Shown: in pieces, positions 21,546-31,822 of the stretch
Layout of the letters: every line of letters begins with the position of its first letter
How positions within the stretch are numbered: the first letter of the stretch is position 1
Origin: Hypericum androsaemum
Taxonomy: Eukaryota > Streptophyta > Magnoliopsida > Malpighiales > Hypericaceae
DNA: 64,000 nucleotides
NCBI GenBank assembly: GCA_963995505.1
Contig: OZ023187.1
Span: 11,495,176 to 11,559,175, forward strand
Direction: 5' to 3'
Translations under genes and position numbers: made by a program
Notes under the pieces: generated by a model
Database searches by the model: none
What the model saw: the letters and a program-made list of their open reading frames with translations, nothing else
What the model was told of the DNA's origin: nothing

Positions 21546-21743
21546 TTTTTTTCATGAAAATGATAAGTATACCCTTGAAAAAAGATCTACCATCTTTAAC
21601 CTCTAGATCTCACTATGAACACCGAGAACCAAACCCAGAAATTAAAAAAAAAACCAAATCAGCAAAAAATCAATCCTCCAATTCTGCTAAAAAGGGTATT
21701 CTCTTTATTAAAAAAACTGAATTGCATTGCTTCCCTCCCAGAA

Positions 21744-22234
21744 ATGGCTGCTACTAAACTTGGAGCAACAACAACATTATTACTCGCACTGATGTCAGTC
21801 TCAACAGTTGTCAGCCTCGCCACGACAGATCCGAGGCAGGACAGGGACGAGTGTGGACAGCAGCTAGTCAGCTTAGCCACTTACCTCCCCTGCGTAGGAG
21901 GGGACGCCAAGGCCCCGACTCTCCGGACTGTTGTAGCTGGTCGTACTGATTTCAGTCTTAACAATTGTCAACCTCGCCATGGCGGATCGGAGCCAGGACA
22001 GGGACGAGTGTGGACAGCAGCTGGTCAGCTTAGCCACTTGCCTCCCCTGCGTAGGAGGGGACGCCAAGGCCCCGACTCCGGACTGTTGCAATGATCTTGA
22101 GCAAGTGATGAAGAGCAACAAGAAGTGCATGTGTGTGATTGTTAGGGACATGAATGATACTGGGTTGGGTCTTAAGTGATTAATGCCACTCTTGCTCTTG
22201 GAATTCCTTCTGTGCGCCATGCACATGCCAATGT
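21744..22234 (+). pseudogene. GPI-anchored lipid-transfer-like protein (LTPG/YLS3 type), internally duplicated
   Basis: ATG at 21,744 opens a hydrophobic signal-like start (LGATTTLLLALMSVSTVVS) followed by DECGQQLVSLATYLPCVGG. Further on come PDCCNDLEQVMKSNKKCMC and, in another frame, NATLALGIPS. This is the eight-cysteine order of LTPG-type proteins, which bind lipids at the cell surface. A 157-bp segment (21,791-21,947) is repeated at 21,948-22,090. The first copy has a 2-bp insertion at its PTPDCC site, and after LGLK a 1-bp loss creates a stop. As it stands it cannot give a complete eight-cysteine domain. Confidence 0.75.
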
Positions 22235-22362
22235 CTCCCTGTGCCCCAGCTAACATAAATTCATTAATTTCAGTTTATGTAACCTGCTGATTAATTTGAT
22301 TTGATTTGACTTGGGTTTAATTCTTCTGTATGTTGGAGCATTTTATTTTAGTTTATCAATCA

Positions 22363-22450
22363 TTTTGTGCTATGCTTTCTATCTTCAGCTACTCCGAGTT
22401 TGCCATTGAGATTTGCTGCAGGGATTTCAATTTATTGATTGGTAATCCTT
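22363..22450 (+). pseudogene. Second copy of the CAT fragment end
   Basis: Repeats about 90 bp of 20,941-21,030 (TTTGTGCTATGCTTTCTATC through the start of the intron-like sequence) with few differences. It encodes the same MLSIFSYSEFAIEI stretch and is closer to the family consensus than the first copy. It ends at the copia insertion. Confidence 0.75.
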
Positions 22451-22479
22451 AATCATTTAATGTTTGCTTTTATTGTCAA

Positions 22480-22917
22480 TGTTGGACCTAAAGGCCCAAT
22501 CAGGCAATTATTATTGTGCCTGATTGGGCCCGGGCCCATCAGGCCCAAATTTTGGGTAGAATGGGCCGGTCAACCCGTGTTGACCAGCCCGGTGCCACGT
22601 AGGCGCCACGTCAGCGTGACGTGGCGCTGACGCAGTTGCCACCAAAGTTGGCGGCCCACGTGGCGCGTTGACGTGGCGCCGCATGGCAAATCTAAGGGTA
22701 ACTTTGCCACATGGCAGACATGCGGTCCGAAGTGCCACGTGGTGGACATGTGGCATAAAAGTGCCACGTGGCAGTCCACGTGGCGCATTTTGGTTGTCCG
22801 GATTTCCCTATAAAAAGGAAAATCTGGCTGAACCAATCTGTAAGTTTTCCTACAACCACTCAATAAGAAAGAAAAACTCTGGAATAGTCCTTGGGTTTTG
22901 AACAGATTTTCAATAGA
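22480..22917 (+). repeat. Truncated 5' LTR of the old copia element
   Basis: Matches the 3' LTR from TGTTGGACC to GATTTTCAATAGAG, including repeated GCCACGTGGC-type motifs and CTATAAAAAGG (about 22,810), a likely TATA box. It then repeats AAAACTCTGGAATAGTCCTTG and jumps into integrase-coding sequence. It differs from the 3' LTR by many substitutions and indels, so the insertion is old. Confidence 0.85.
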
Positions 22918-22937
22918 GAAAAACTCTGGAATAGTCC

Positions 22938-23858
22938 TTGAGTTTTGATACCTATTTTGGCATTGGATATATATCGAAAGATTTTCTGATTCTAGATATT
23001 GATCCTTGTGAAAGTTTTTCCTTAGTCACTAGTTTAAACTCATCGGAAGATGCTATTAAACTATGGCATTCTAGACTAGGTCATATCAGTCAGGATCGTT
23101 TAAACCGTCTAGCTAAGGCAGGACTACTGGGAAATGTAGAGAGATCTATATTACCCAGATGCGTATCCTGTCTAGAAGGGAAAAGCACAAGGAAACCTTT
23201 CGGTACTGGGGCTAGAGCCGAATTTCTATTACAATTAGTCCATTCTGACATATGTGGTCCAATGAACGTGAGAGCAAGGTATGAAGCATATTACTTCATC
23301 ACCTTTATTGATGACTATACTAGATATGGTCTGATATACCTGATTTCTCACAAGTCTGAAGCCTTAAACTGCTTCATGACGTACATGCATTATATTGAGA
23401 GTCAGAAGGATAGAAAGATAAAGGTCTTGCGAACTGATCGTGGCCGTGAATATCTTTCAGATGAGTTTAAAGCTCTATGCATTGAAAAAGGGATTGAACA
23501 TCAGTTGTCCATTTCTTATACACCCCAACAAAACGAGGTTGCTGAAAGAAGGAACAGAACCCTCCTTAACATGGTTAGATCAATGATGGCAGAGGCAAAT
23601 TTGCCTATATCATTCTATGGAGATGTGCTCGTGACTGCCGTATACGTTCTAAACTGTGTTACCTCTAAGTCTGTTACGGCCACTCCTTATGAAATGTGGA
23701 CAGATCAGAAGCCCGATCTATCCTATTTTAAGCCATGGGGATGTGCGTCCTATGTCTATTCTACCTCAAGTACTTTCGGTATACTAGGACCGAGAGGTAG
23801 AAAAAATATCTTTATAAGATACCCAGAAGTATCTAAAGGGTACGTGTTCGTGGGTGAA
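22938..23858 (+). pseudogene. Copia GAG-pre-integrase and integrase segment
   Basis: A 307-codon open frame holds the pre-integrase zinc-binding region (LWHSRLGHIS ... CVSCLEGK) and the integrase core with first Asp in LVHSDICGP, second Asp in LRTDRGREYLS and the Glu in NEVAERRNRTLLN. Integrase joins element cDNA to the chromosome. There is no ATG at its start: it follows the deletion junction with the 5' LTR. It ends where the Athila element starts (TGA of TGATGAG). Confidence 0.88.
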
Positions 23859-24565
23859 TGATGAGTGCAGAAACACTCATTCCTTGTGTATGTTTTAGTA
23901 TTAATTTTCTATTGTTTCCTGTATGTTTGTTCGTTATTTGACATCATTGTCTCGTATTATGTGTTATGTTCGTTTTAGTATAGTCTTGTGATTTTTATTG
24001 TGATTCTTTCTTGATAGGAGTCTTGGTACGGTCATGGTGGACGTTCGTGTGCCGAGGGACGCGTCATAGGCGATCGGATCAGCCGGGACGATTGGCGTGT
24101 TGCGAGACCCAAGAGAGCGTAGAGCAAAACTGACCCCTTGCGACTCAAATGACGATAACTTTCTCATCTGAAGTCCAATGGAGGCAAACAAGGTGGCGTT
24201 GGAAAGAAGACATCCGGAGCTACAACTTTGTCTTCATGGACTTCTTCAAATTCGGAGTCCAAGTGGGAGGAATATCGCGTCCAAAGTTGACATTTGAATC
24301 TGCCAACAAATCTGACGAGTGGGCCGAATTTTAGGATGTGTTTTGGGCCCATTTTTGGGCATGAATAGTGAATTTCGTGGCTGGCACTTCCTAACCAAAA
24401 ACTTGTATAAATACCTTCCTTTGATTCCCTTAGGGGACAACTTAGACATTAGTGCTCCACTTTCATGTATTGAAGGATTTGTGTTCCACTTTCTCTCCCA
24501 CCAACACCTCCACTATTGACTCTTTTCCACCTTCCTTCTTCCTCCCAAGAAAAACGTGGGTCAAC
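23859..24565 (+). repeat. 5' LTR of the Athila element, truncated
   Basis: First 707 bp of an LTR about 1.5 kb long. It is nearly identical to 33,450-34,156, then at GTGGGTCA switches directly into gag-coding sequence. The rest of the LTR, the primer binding site and the leader are missing. TATAAATA at 24,406-24,413 is a likely TATA box. Confidence 0.92.
24406..24413 (+). promoter_or_regulatory. TATA box in the Athila LTR
   Basis: TATAAATA within ACTTGTATAAATACC; the same octamer is at 33,997-34,004 in the 3' LTR. Position is consistent with the LTR promoter. Confidence 0.65.
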
Positions 24566-25315
24566 ACCTTCGAGATCAAGCCAGCGGTGATTCATATGCT
24601 CCAAGCTTCGGTCCAATTCTATGGATTACCGAATGAAGATCCCAACGACCATATTGCTAATTTTCTGGAGATAGCCGACACCTTCAAGCACAATGGAGTG
24701 ACCGGCGATGCTGTGAAGCTGAGGTTATTCCCATTTACCTTGAAGGACCAAGCAAAGATATGGTATAAGAATCTGGTTGGGACAACAATTACGACATGGG
24801 AAGAGCTAGCTAATGCCTTCCTTGACAAGTATTTTCCCTTCTCCAAGACAAATAGACTTGTGAAGGAGATTAACAACTTCCAACAATTCGAGAACGAGTC
24901 GTTGAGTGAAGCTTGGGGGAGATTCAAGGGATTACAAAGGAGTTGTCCACACCATAATATATCAGAGGAGTCTTTACTCCAAACTTTTTACTTTGGTCTT
25001 GGACCCTCTACAAGGGGCACTGTTGATGCCGCCTCCAACGGATCCTTCTTAAGAAAAGATAGGGATGATGCCCACCACATCTTGGAGGAGTTGGCGGCTA
25101 CAAACATCCTTATGGAAAATGAGAAAGGAAGACAACCTATTAGCCAGCAAAAGGGAGTGATTGATGTTGATGTTGCCTTCTCTATTCAAGCCCAATTGGC
25201 ATTGTTGGCAAGAAAAGTGAACGAGCTTAGCTTGAACAAAACCAATGTGGCAGCCGTAAGGACGACTTGTGAAGCGTGTGGAATGTTGGCCACGAGATGC
25301 AAGAATGTGCTATGA
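24566..25315 (+). pseudogene. Athila gag, N-terminally truncated and frameshifted
   Basis: The frame encodes a retrotransposon gag (capsid) domain: FYGLPNEDPNDHIANFLEIA, LRLFPFTLKDQAKIWYKNL, TWEELANAFLDKYFP and EAWGRFKGLQRSCPHHNI. It continues openly from LTR-derived sequence, so its natural start codon is missing. At its end the zinc knuckle begins (CEAC) but the frame then runs to a stop. The matching HX4C half lies one frame over, at the start of the pol frame. A 1-bp loss near 25,280 explains this. Confidence 0.85.
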
Positions 25316-28300
25316 TGAACACGGAAGTGGAGCAAGCACACTTTGTGGGCGGCCAAGGACAAGGCCAAGGTCAAGGGGCAAATAGGATAGGAAGTAACCC
25401 ATATTCCTCCACTTACAATCCGGGGTGGAGAAATCACCCAAACTTCTTTTGGAAGGGAGGGAATAGCGGCGAAAATATGGCAATGATCCCTGATAAAGGA
25501 CCTCCTCTTCGATATCAACCTCAAGGGCCCCCTCCGGGTTTCCAACCACGTGCGTTCTTGACAGATAGAATGGGCGCTATGGAGGAGAAGTTTGAGAAGT
25601 TTGAGAAGTTTATGCACGAAGTTGGAGGTGTGGTTAGCCAACAAAGTCAAATTTTGGCAGCCATACAACAACAAGGTCGGCAGAATAACTTGGAGCAAAT
25701 TCTCAAGGGACAAGCAACTGCCATGCATAATATGGAGACTCAACTTGGTGAAATTGCAAAGGCGAGTTCCCATAGAGCTTCTGGCTCCCTGCCAAGCTCC
25801 ACAGAAACTAATCCTCGAGGAGATGTGAATGCAATTTCTTTGAGAAGTGGCAAGGAAATAGCTTCTCAAGAGGTAACCCGGAAGAACAATGAAGATCCTA
25901 TGGAAGCCACTGAGGAGGAGAAAGAAATAGAGGCAGAGAGAGCGAGAAGTCCACTGGTCGAGAGTGCTGAAGAAGAAGCCTACGTGCCACCACCACCTAA
26001 AGCTCCTCGACTACCATTCCCTCAAAGAGTGAAGAAAAAGAATGTGATGGATGACAAGTTTATTGGCTTCATGGAGAAGATGAAGAACATCCAAATCAGT
26101 GTTTCTTTCCTTGAGATGTTGGATCAACTGCCGCAATACTCGAAGTTTCTTAAGGAGCTCATCACTAAAAAGAGGAAGTGGGAGGATGGGCAGACGGTGG
26201 CTCTAACGGCTAACTGTAGTTCTCTTGTCTCCCAGAATCTTCCAACGAAGTTAAAAGATCCGGGGAGTTTCACTATCCCATGTCTTGTTGGTGATGTGGA
26301 GTTTCCAAAGTGTTTGTGTGACTTAGGCACAAGTATCAACTTGATGCCTTTGTCCATCTTTCGGAAACTAGGCTTAAGTGAGGTGAAAGCAACATCGATG
26401 CTACTCCAATTGGCGGATCAGACCATAAAGAAGCCATTTGGGATCGTGGAGGATGTCCTGGTAAAGGTTGATAAATTTATCTTCCCAGTGGACTTTGTGG
26501 TGCTGGACTTTGTCGAGGATAAAAGTTGTCCATTAATTCTTGGACGACCTTTCCTTAACACAGCCCGTACTTATGTTGATGTGCATGGCGGAAGATTGAT
26601 CCTTCGAGTAGGAGACGAAGAGGTGGTGTTTAAGATGTCAGATGCAATGCGTCACCCTCTTGATGAGAGCACGTGCATGAAGATTGATCTGGTGGAGGGA
26701 TGCGTCCATGATTTTGGCAAGGAGATCGTGGCAAGTATTGAGGATACAATTCTTGAAGAGCAAGAAGTGAACGACTGTGAAGATTTTAAGGAGGAAGATG
26801 GGAAGAAAAGTCTCCATGAGGATTTGGAGGTTGACTTGAAGTATCGCACTCCACCATCTGTTGTAAAGGCTCCAAAGTTAGAGTTAAAAGAACTACCCTC
26901 GTATTTGAGGTATGCGTTCTTGAAGGATGGAGGGCGACTCCCTATTATTATCTCCAACAAGCTCTCCAAGGAGCAAGAGGAGAAAGTGCTGAAAATTGTG
27001 AACAACCGGATTAAGGCCATGGCTTGGCAAATATCCGATATCAAGGGGATAAGTCCTGAAATTGTGATGCATCATATTCACATGGAAGAGGGAGCAAAAC
27101 CGAGGGTGGATCGGCAAAGAAGATTGAATCCTCACATGAAAGATGTGGTAAAGAAGGAGGTGATGAAGCTGCTAGAGGCTGGAATTATTTACCCCATCTC
27201 CGATAGTGAATGGGTAAGCCCGATCCACTGTGTCCCGAAAAAGGGAGGAATGACTGTTGTGATCAATGATGAGGGCGAGCTCATCTCCACAAGGACGGTG
27301 ACAGGATGGCGAGTGTGTGTTGACTATCGGAAACTGAATGATGCCACACGTAAGGATCATTTTCCTCTGCCTTTCATTGATCAAATGTTGGAAAGAATTT
27401 TCGGGTATTCTTACTATTGCTTTTTGGATGGGTACTCGGGCTATAACCAAATTGCAATATACCTAAGAGATCAAGAGAAGACCTCCTTCACTTGTCCTTT
27501 TGGTATTTTTGCCTATCGACGAATGCCGTTTGGATTGAGTTGTGCTCCCGCAACATTCCAACGATGCATGGAGGCTATCTTTTGGGAAATGAATGAGAAG
27601 ATTATGGAGATCTTCATGGATGATTTCTCGGTGTTCGGAGAATCGTTTGATAGTTGCTTGGCCAATTTGGACAGAGTATTGGAGAGATGTGAAGAGAAGA
27701 ACCTTGTTCTAAATTGGGAGAAGTGCCATTTCATGGTGGATGAGGGAATCGTTCTTGGGCATAAGATCTCCAAAGCTGGTATTGAAGTTGACAGAGCTAA
27801 GACGGAAGCAATAGAGAAGATGGGAGCACCGACTTCGGTCAAGGGAGTTAGAGCCTTTTTGGGCCATGCAGGATTTTACCGAAGGTTTATCAAAGATTTC
27901 TCCCTTATTGCAAAGCCGCTCACCACCTTGCTGGTTAAGGAGGTGCCTTTCAATTTTGATGAGCCATGTCTGAAAGCATTTGATTCTCTGAAGAAGGCTC
28001 TTGTCACAGCTCCGGTTATCTCCTCTCCTGACTGGGAGTTACCGTTTGAAATAATGTGTGATGCAAGTGATATCGCATTGGGATGTGTGCTTGGTCAAAA
28101 GAAGGAGGGAAAGCTTCATGTCATCTACTATGCTAGTAGAGTGTTGGCGGGAGCCCAGCTTAACTACACAACCACAGAGAAGGAGATGTTGGCTGTTGTA
28201 TACGCTTGTGACAAATTTCGGCCATACCTACTTGGGTCGAAGGTGATCATCTACACTGACCATGCGGCTTTGAGGTATTTATTCTCTAAAAATGATGCCA

Positions 28301-29781
28301 AGCCTAGACTCATGCGCTGGATTTTATTGCTCCAAGAATTTGACTTGTCCATCAAGAATAAGAAAGGCTGTGAAAATGTTGTCGCAGATCATCTCTCTCG
28401 GCTAGAACATAGCGAAGGAATGGAGACTGAAGGTGAGATTCAAGAAGAGTTTCCAGATGAAGCTTTGATGATGGTGAATCATGTGGTGGTACCATGGTAT
28501 GCTGATTTTGCCAACTTCCTTGTTGGTGACATTATTCCATCCGATTTGAGTTATCCCCAACGGAAGAAATTTCTAAGGGATGCTCAGCTGTATCTGTGGG
28601 ATGAGCCTTATCTCTTTAAGAGGTGTAGCGATGGAGTGCTTCGACGGTACATTGCGGATGATGAAGTGATGGCTATTCTGGAGCAATGTCATAGTACTCC
28701 ATATTCCGGTCACTATGGAGCAACGAGAACCGCATCACGAGTCTTTGAATGCGGGTTTTATTGGCCCAACATTTTTAAGGATGCTCGTTCTTTTGTTGCT
28801 CAGTGTGATCGATGCCAAAGGACCGGAAATATTTCAAAGAGGAATGAAATGCCTCTCTCTGGAATTCTAGAAGTGGAGCTCTTTGATGTTTGGGGCTTGG
28901 ACTTCATGGGACCTTTCCCAACCTCTAATGGCAACAAGTATATCTTGGTGGGAGTGGACTACGTATCTAAGTGGGTGGAAGCTTGGGCATCACCAACCAA
29001 TGATGCTAAGGTGGTCATTCGCTTTATCAAAAAGCTCTTTTCAAGATTTGGAGTGCCAAGGGCTATCATTAGCGATGGTGGTTCACACTTTTGCAACCGA
29101 CCATTTAAGATTTTATTGAAGAGGTACGGGGTCACACACAAGGTTGCTACACCTTATCATCCCCAAACAAGTGGGCAAGTAGAACTCTCCAACCGGGAAT
29201 TGAAGAAGATCCTTGAAAAGACGGTTGGAGGAGCAAGGAAGGATTGGGCAAATAAGCTTGATGATGCCTTATGGGCATACCGAATGGCATTCAAAACGCC
29301 TATCGGGATGTCCCCATACAAACTTGTTTATGGCAAGGCATGCCACCTTCCCGTAGAGCTAGAGCACCGAGCATTTTGGGCTATCAAGACCCTCAACTAC
29401 GACTACAAAAAGGCCGGTGAACGAAGGGTATTACAACTTGAAGAGTTGGATGAAATTCGGGACATGGCGTTCGAGAGCTCTAGACTCTACAAGGCAAGTA
29501 CAAAGAGGAGACATGATGCCCATATTGTCAAGAAAGAGTTCAAGGAGGGCCAACAAGTTTTGCTTTACAACTCCAGATTGAGACTATTCCCAGGGAAACT
29601 CAAGTCGAAGTGGAGTGGCCCGTTCAAAATTGTGAAGGTTTTCCCATTCGGAGCCCTCGAGTTAGGAGGAGAAGATGGAGGAATTTTCAAGGTGAATGGC
29701 CAAAGGTGCAAGATTTACCTTGGTGGAAATATTGAGCGACAAGCGGAAGTGCAATCCGTCACCTCACCCTCCAATGCATGA
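25276..29781 (+). CDS. Athila pol polyprotein frame (1,501 codons)
   Basis: One uninterrupted frame; as drawn it opens at a GTG because it is really the continuation of gag after a frameshift. Order: HX4C half-knuckle; [17 protein letters not shown] gag tail; aspartic protease with [11 protein letters not shown] (D349-L-G351; DLG rather than DSG/DTG, a form I associate with Athila-type elements); reverse transcriptase with FMDD at residues 780-783; RNase H with CDASDIALG (D929); integrase with an HHCC finger (GHYGATR ... CDRCQ) and core acidic residues D1209, D1267 and E1303, a D-D-35-E spacing. All catalytic motifs look intact, so only the upstream gag junction and the missing leader disable this copy. 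Confidence 0.9.
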   Translation: MWNVGHEMQECAMMNTEVEQAHFVGGQGQGQGQGANRIGSNPYSSTYNPGWRNHPNFFWKGGNSGENMAMIPDKGPPLRYQPQGPPPGFQPRAFLTDRMGAMEEKFEKFEKFMHEVGGVVSQQSQILAAIQQQGRQNNLEQILKGQATAMHNMETQLGEIAKASSHRASGSLPSSTETNPRGDVNAISLRSGKEIASQEVTRKNNEDPMEATEEEKEIEAERARSPLVESAEEEAYVPPPPKAPRLPFPQRVKKKNVMDDKFIGFMEKMKNIQISVSFLEMLDQLPQYSKFLKELITKKRKWEDGQTVALTANCSSLVSQNLPTKLKDPGSFTIPCLVGDVEFPKCLCDLGTSINLMPLSIFRKLGLSEVKATSMLLQLADQTIKKPFGIVEDVLVKVDKFIFPVDFVVLDFVEDKSCPLILGRPFLNTARTYVDVHGGRLILRVGDEEVVFKMSDAMRHPLDESTCMKIDLVEGCVHDFGKEIVASIEDTILEEQEVNDCEDFKEEDGKKSLHEDLEVDLKYRTPPSVVKAPKLELKELPSYLRYAFLKDGGRLPIIISNKLSKEQEEKVLKIVNNRIKAMAWQISDIKGISPEIVMHHIHMEEGAKPRVDRQRRLNPHMKDVVKKEVMKLLEAGIIYPISDSEWVSPIHCVPKKGGMTVVINDEGELISTRTVTGWRVCVDYRKLNDATRKDHFPLPFIDQMLERIFGYSYYCFLDGYSGYNQIAIYLRDQEKTSFTCPFGIFAYRRMPFGLSCAPATFQRCMEAIFWEMNEKIMEIFMDDFSVFGESFDSCLANLDRVLERCEEKNLVLNWEKCHFMVDEGIVLGHKISKAGIEVDRAKTEAIEKMGAPTSVKGVRAFLGHAGFYRRFIKDFSLIAKPLTTLLVKEVPFNFDEPCLKAFDSLKKALVTAPVISSPDWELPFEIMCDASDIALGCVLGQKKEGKLHVIYYASRVLAGAQLNYTTTEKEMLAVVYACDKFRPYLLGSKVIIYTDHAALRYLFSKNDAKPRLMRWILLLQEFDLSIKNKKGCENVVADHLSRLEHSEGMETEGEIQEEFPDEALMMVNHVVVPWYADFANFLVGDIIPSDLSYPQRKKFLRDAQLYLWDEPYLFKRCSDGVLRRYIADDEVMAILEQCHSTPYSGHYGATRTASRVFECGFYWPNIFKDARSFVAQCDRCQRTGNISKRNEMPLSGILEVELFDVWGLDFMGPFPTSNGNKYILVGVDYVSKWVEAWASPTNDAKVVIRFIKKLFSRFGVPRAIISDGGSHFCNRPFKILLKRYGVTHKVATPYHPQTSGQVELSNRELKKILEKTVGGARKDWANKLDDALWAYRMAFKTPIGMSPYKLVYGKACHLPVELEHRAFWAIKTLNYDYKKAGERRVLQLEELDEIRDMAFESSRLYKASTKRRHDAHIVKKEFKEGQQVLLYNSRLRLFPGKLKSKWSGPFKIVKVFPFGALELGGEDGGIFKVNGQRCKIYLGGNIERQAEVQSVTSPSNA

Positions 29782-30643
29782 ACAAGGGGAGTACAGTCAA
29801 GCTAACGACTATAACTTAGCATGTTTTCGTGTTGTTTTTTTATTTTCATTTTTTGTGTGTGTGAGTCTCCTTTTTATGTATTGCTCTTATCCTAATGCGG
29901 TTTTGATGTGTTACTTTCATGCTCAGGGGGGGGGGGGGGGTCTCTCGTATTTTGGAGGTGATTCGGACGATTTGATGATCGACAAGACACTTGGGGGCGT
30001 AGCCCCCGCCGTGGAAAACTGGGATCGACCTGTGGCTCAACGAGGAGGAAATTTCTCTGGACGTTGGTGAGAGGGAAAACCGAAGAGGCCACGATCGTGG
30101 CCCAGCCAAGCCAAAATATGCCACGGTCGTGGCCAACTCTCTGTGAGTCCGCGTAAGGAAAAACCAAAGAGGCCACGATCGTGGCTCAGCCAAGGCAAAA
30201 CATGCCACGGTCGTGGCCAACTTTCTGTAAGACAGAGTAAGGGAAAAACGAAGAGGCCACGGTCGTGGCCCAGCCAAGCCAAAACATGCCACGGTCGTGG
30301 TCAACCCTCTGTAACTCAGGAACATGTAAAAAGCCATAGGCCACGGTCGTGGCAAACTTACTGCCTCTCATACCATGGTCGTGGTCCTTTTGCCAACATT
30401 CATCCTCCATTCTCCTCTCCAACCTCAAATCCCCTATTCTCTCCTTTAGAACCCCACGCAAGAAACTCTCCCAATCATCCTATTCAACCAACTCCTTCAT
30501 TCTCTAAACCAATTACCCATCCCATTTCCATCTCCTCCCTCACAAAAGCTCAAACACCTCATTAATTTCATTACCCACTACCAAAACCCCAAATTTTCTT
30601 CCTTGAACCCTAGTTCGCCCCAACACCAAATTTGAGAGATTCA
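29782..30643 (+). other. Athila spacer between pol and ORF3
   Basis: Noncoding. It holds a run of 15 G (29,926-29,940) followed by TCTCTCG, and a tandem palindrome array (30,087-30,386). Reverse-strand frames through the array are repeat by-products. Confidence 0.8.
30087..30386. repeat. Tandem array of GGCCACGRTCGTGGCC palindromes
   Basis: Eight copies start at about 30,087, 30,120, 30,170, 30,204, 30,255, 30,288, 30,339 and 30,373, so a two-palindrome unit of 83-85 bp repeats about four times. The first is a perfect 16-bp palindrome; others have centre GGTC or outer changes. The sequence between is also repeated (CAGCCAAGSCAAAAYATG). Confidence 0.92.
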
Positions 30644-31822
30644 ATGGCACCCAAAGCTATCAAGGCGAAGAAGGACAAGCAATTGACAAGACGAAGGGTC
30701 GAGGCTCAACATGCACCCCTGGCGGACATGAAAGCTCGTGGTAGCAAGGACTTCCGCAAACAGTACAACGCCCCATTCTTCATTGCTTCGCAAGAGGAAG
30801 GTGAAAAGTTCCAAGCCCTTTCTACTCTTCCACATCCACGTGGTCATTATTTGGACCATAGTTTCTTGTTTAAAATGACATTAATGAAGAAAATGAAAGA
30901 GTTTGCTAGGCACCTTGGTTGGACGGAATTTATGTTTACTCCTATACCTGGAATTCCAAACTTGGTGCTTGAATTTTACACTACATTGGAATTTTTGGAC
31001 AAAACACGATTTAAATGTCGCCTCGGTGATTTCGAGTTTGTGGTTGATGAAGATGTCTTGTCAAATGCATGTGATATTGAAAAGGGTGGTCTTTCTAAAA
31101 TCAATACGTTTTATGTGGAGGAATTTTGGGAATCGCTTACAGGATTTCCAAAATTTCAAGCCCGAAATTGTCCTAATGGTTTGATTGAAGATGGCCCTCT
31201 TCTCTTGCTTCACAAGTTTATTTGCACTTCACTTTTTGGTAAATTGGAGGATAATAAGATTCAACAACGTGAATTGTTTATCTTATATTGTGTGAAGATG
31301 CAATTAAAGTTCAACTCAATTTCATGCATGTTTGATGTCTTTCGGAAAACCTCGAGAAAGAACCCAAGGAAGTTGCCTCTTGGACACATTATTACCACTT
31401 TGGCTTTGTCCTTTGGCAGAATTGATGAACAATCCTTGGAGTTGTTGCATTCCACAATACCATTCTATACAATGGAAAGTATGCGGCGAGCAGAGGTGGT
31501 GAACAAGTACTCTCAATTCCTCCGCCCAGCGGAGAGACTATGTTGGAAGCTAAACCAAGATGAAAGGGCAAGGTCTGTGGAAGGAAGTACGCCTTCAGGA
31601 GAGGAAGATCAAGATGAAGGACGTAAAGATGTATCACCATCTTGGGTGCCTGGTTCCGCACCTGACCGATGGAGTGAGGTCCTTGAGGTAATGCAGACCA
31701 TGAATGCCCGAACCAAACGAATGGAGCGGGAACTTCGACATCAAGGCTACTACATTCAGAAACTGGTGGAGCGATCCGGATACAACATCCCACCACCACC
31801 ACCATCTCCACCTCAAGACTAA
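30644..31822 (+). CDS. Athila extra ORF (ORF3, plant retrotransposon protein)
   Basis: ATG at 30,644 gives 392 residues without interruption. It starts with a Lys/Arg-rich stretch (KAIKAKKDKQLTRRR), has a central region with LVLEFYTTLEFLDKTRFKCR typical of the plant transposon-protein domain found in Athila-type ORFs, and ends proline-rich (NIPPPPPSPPQD). In related elements the ORF after pol is often called env-like. I see no signal peptide or obvious membrane helix, so I do not call it an envelope protein. Role unknown. The intact frame agrees with the young age of this element. Confidence 0.75.
   Translation: MAPKAIKAKKDKQLTRRRVEAQHAPLADMKARGSKDFRKQYNAPFFIASQEEGEKFQALSTLPHPRGHYLDHSFLFKMTLMKKMKEFARHLGWTEFMFTPIPGIPNLVLEFYTTLEFLDKTRFKCRLGDFEFVVDEDVLSNACDIEKGGLSKINTFYVEEFWESLTGFPKFQARNCPNGLIEDGPLLLLHKFICTSLFGKLEDNKIQQRELFILYCVKMQLKFNSISCMFDVFRKTSRKNPRKLPLGHIITTLALSFGRIDEQSLELLHSTIPFYTMESMRRAEVVNKYSQFLRPAERLCWKLNQDERARSVEGSTPSGEEDQDEGRKDVSPSWVPGSAPDRWSEVLEVMQTMNARTKRMERELRHQGYYIQKLVERSGYNIPPPPPSPPQD

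Noticed and set aside
30087..30386. Regular palindromic repeats resembling a CRISPR array
   Set aside because: Spacers are themselves repeated, the host is a plant, and the array lies inside a retrotransposon.
29846..30461. Overlapping minus-strand frames of 80-170 codons across the palindrome array
   Set aside because: They consist of the 84-bp repeat translated in several frames, with no domain; by-products of the array.
30644..31822. Calling ORF3 a retroviral-type envelope protein
   Set aside because: No signal peptide, membrane helix or cleavage site visible; only position after pol supports the env-like label.
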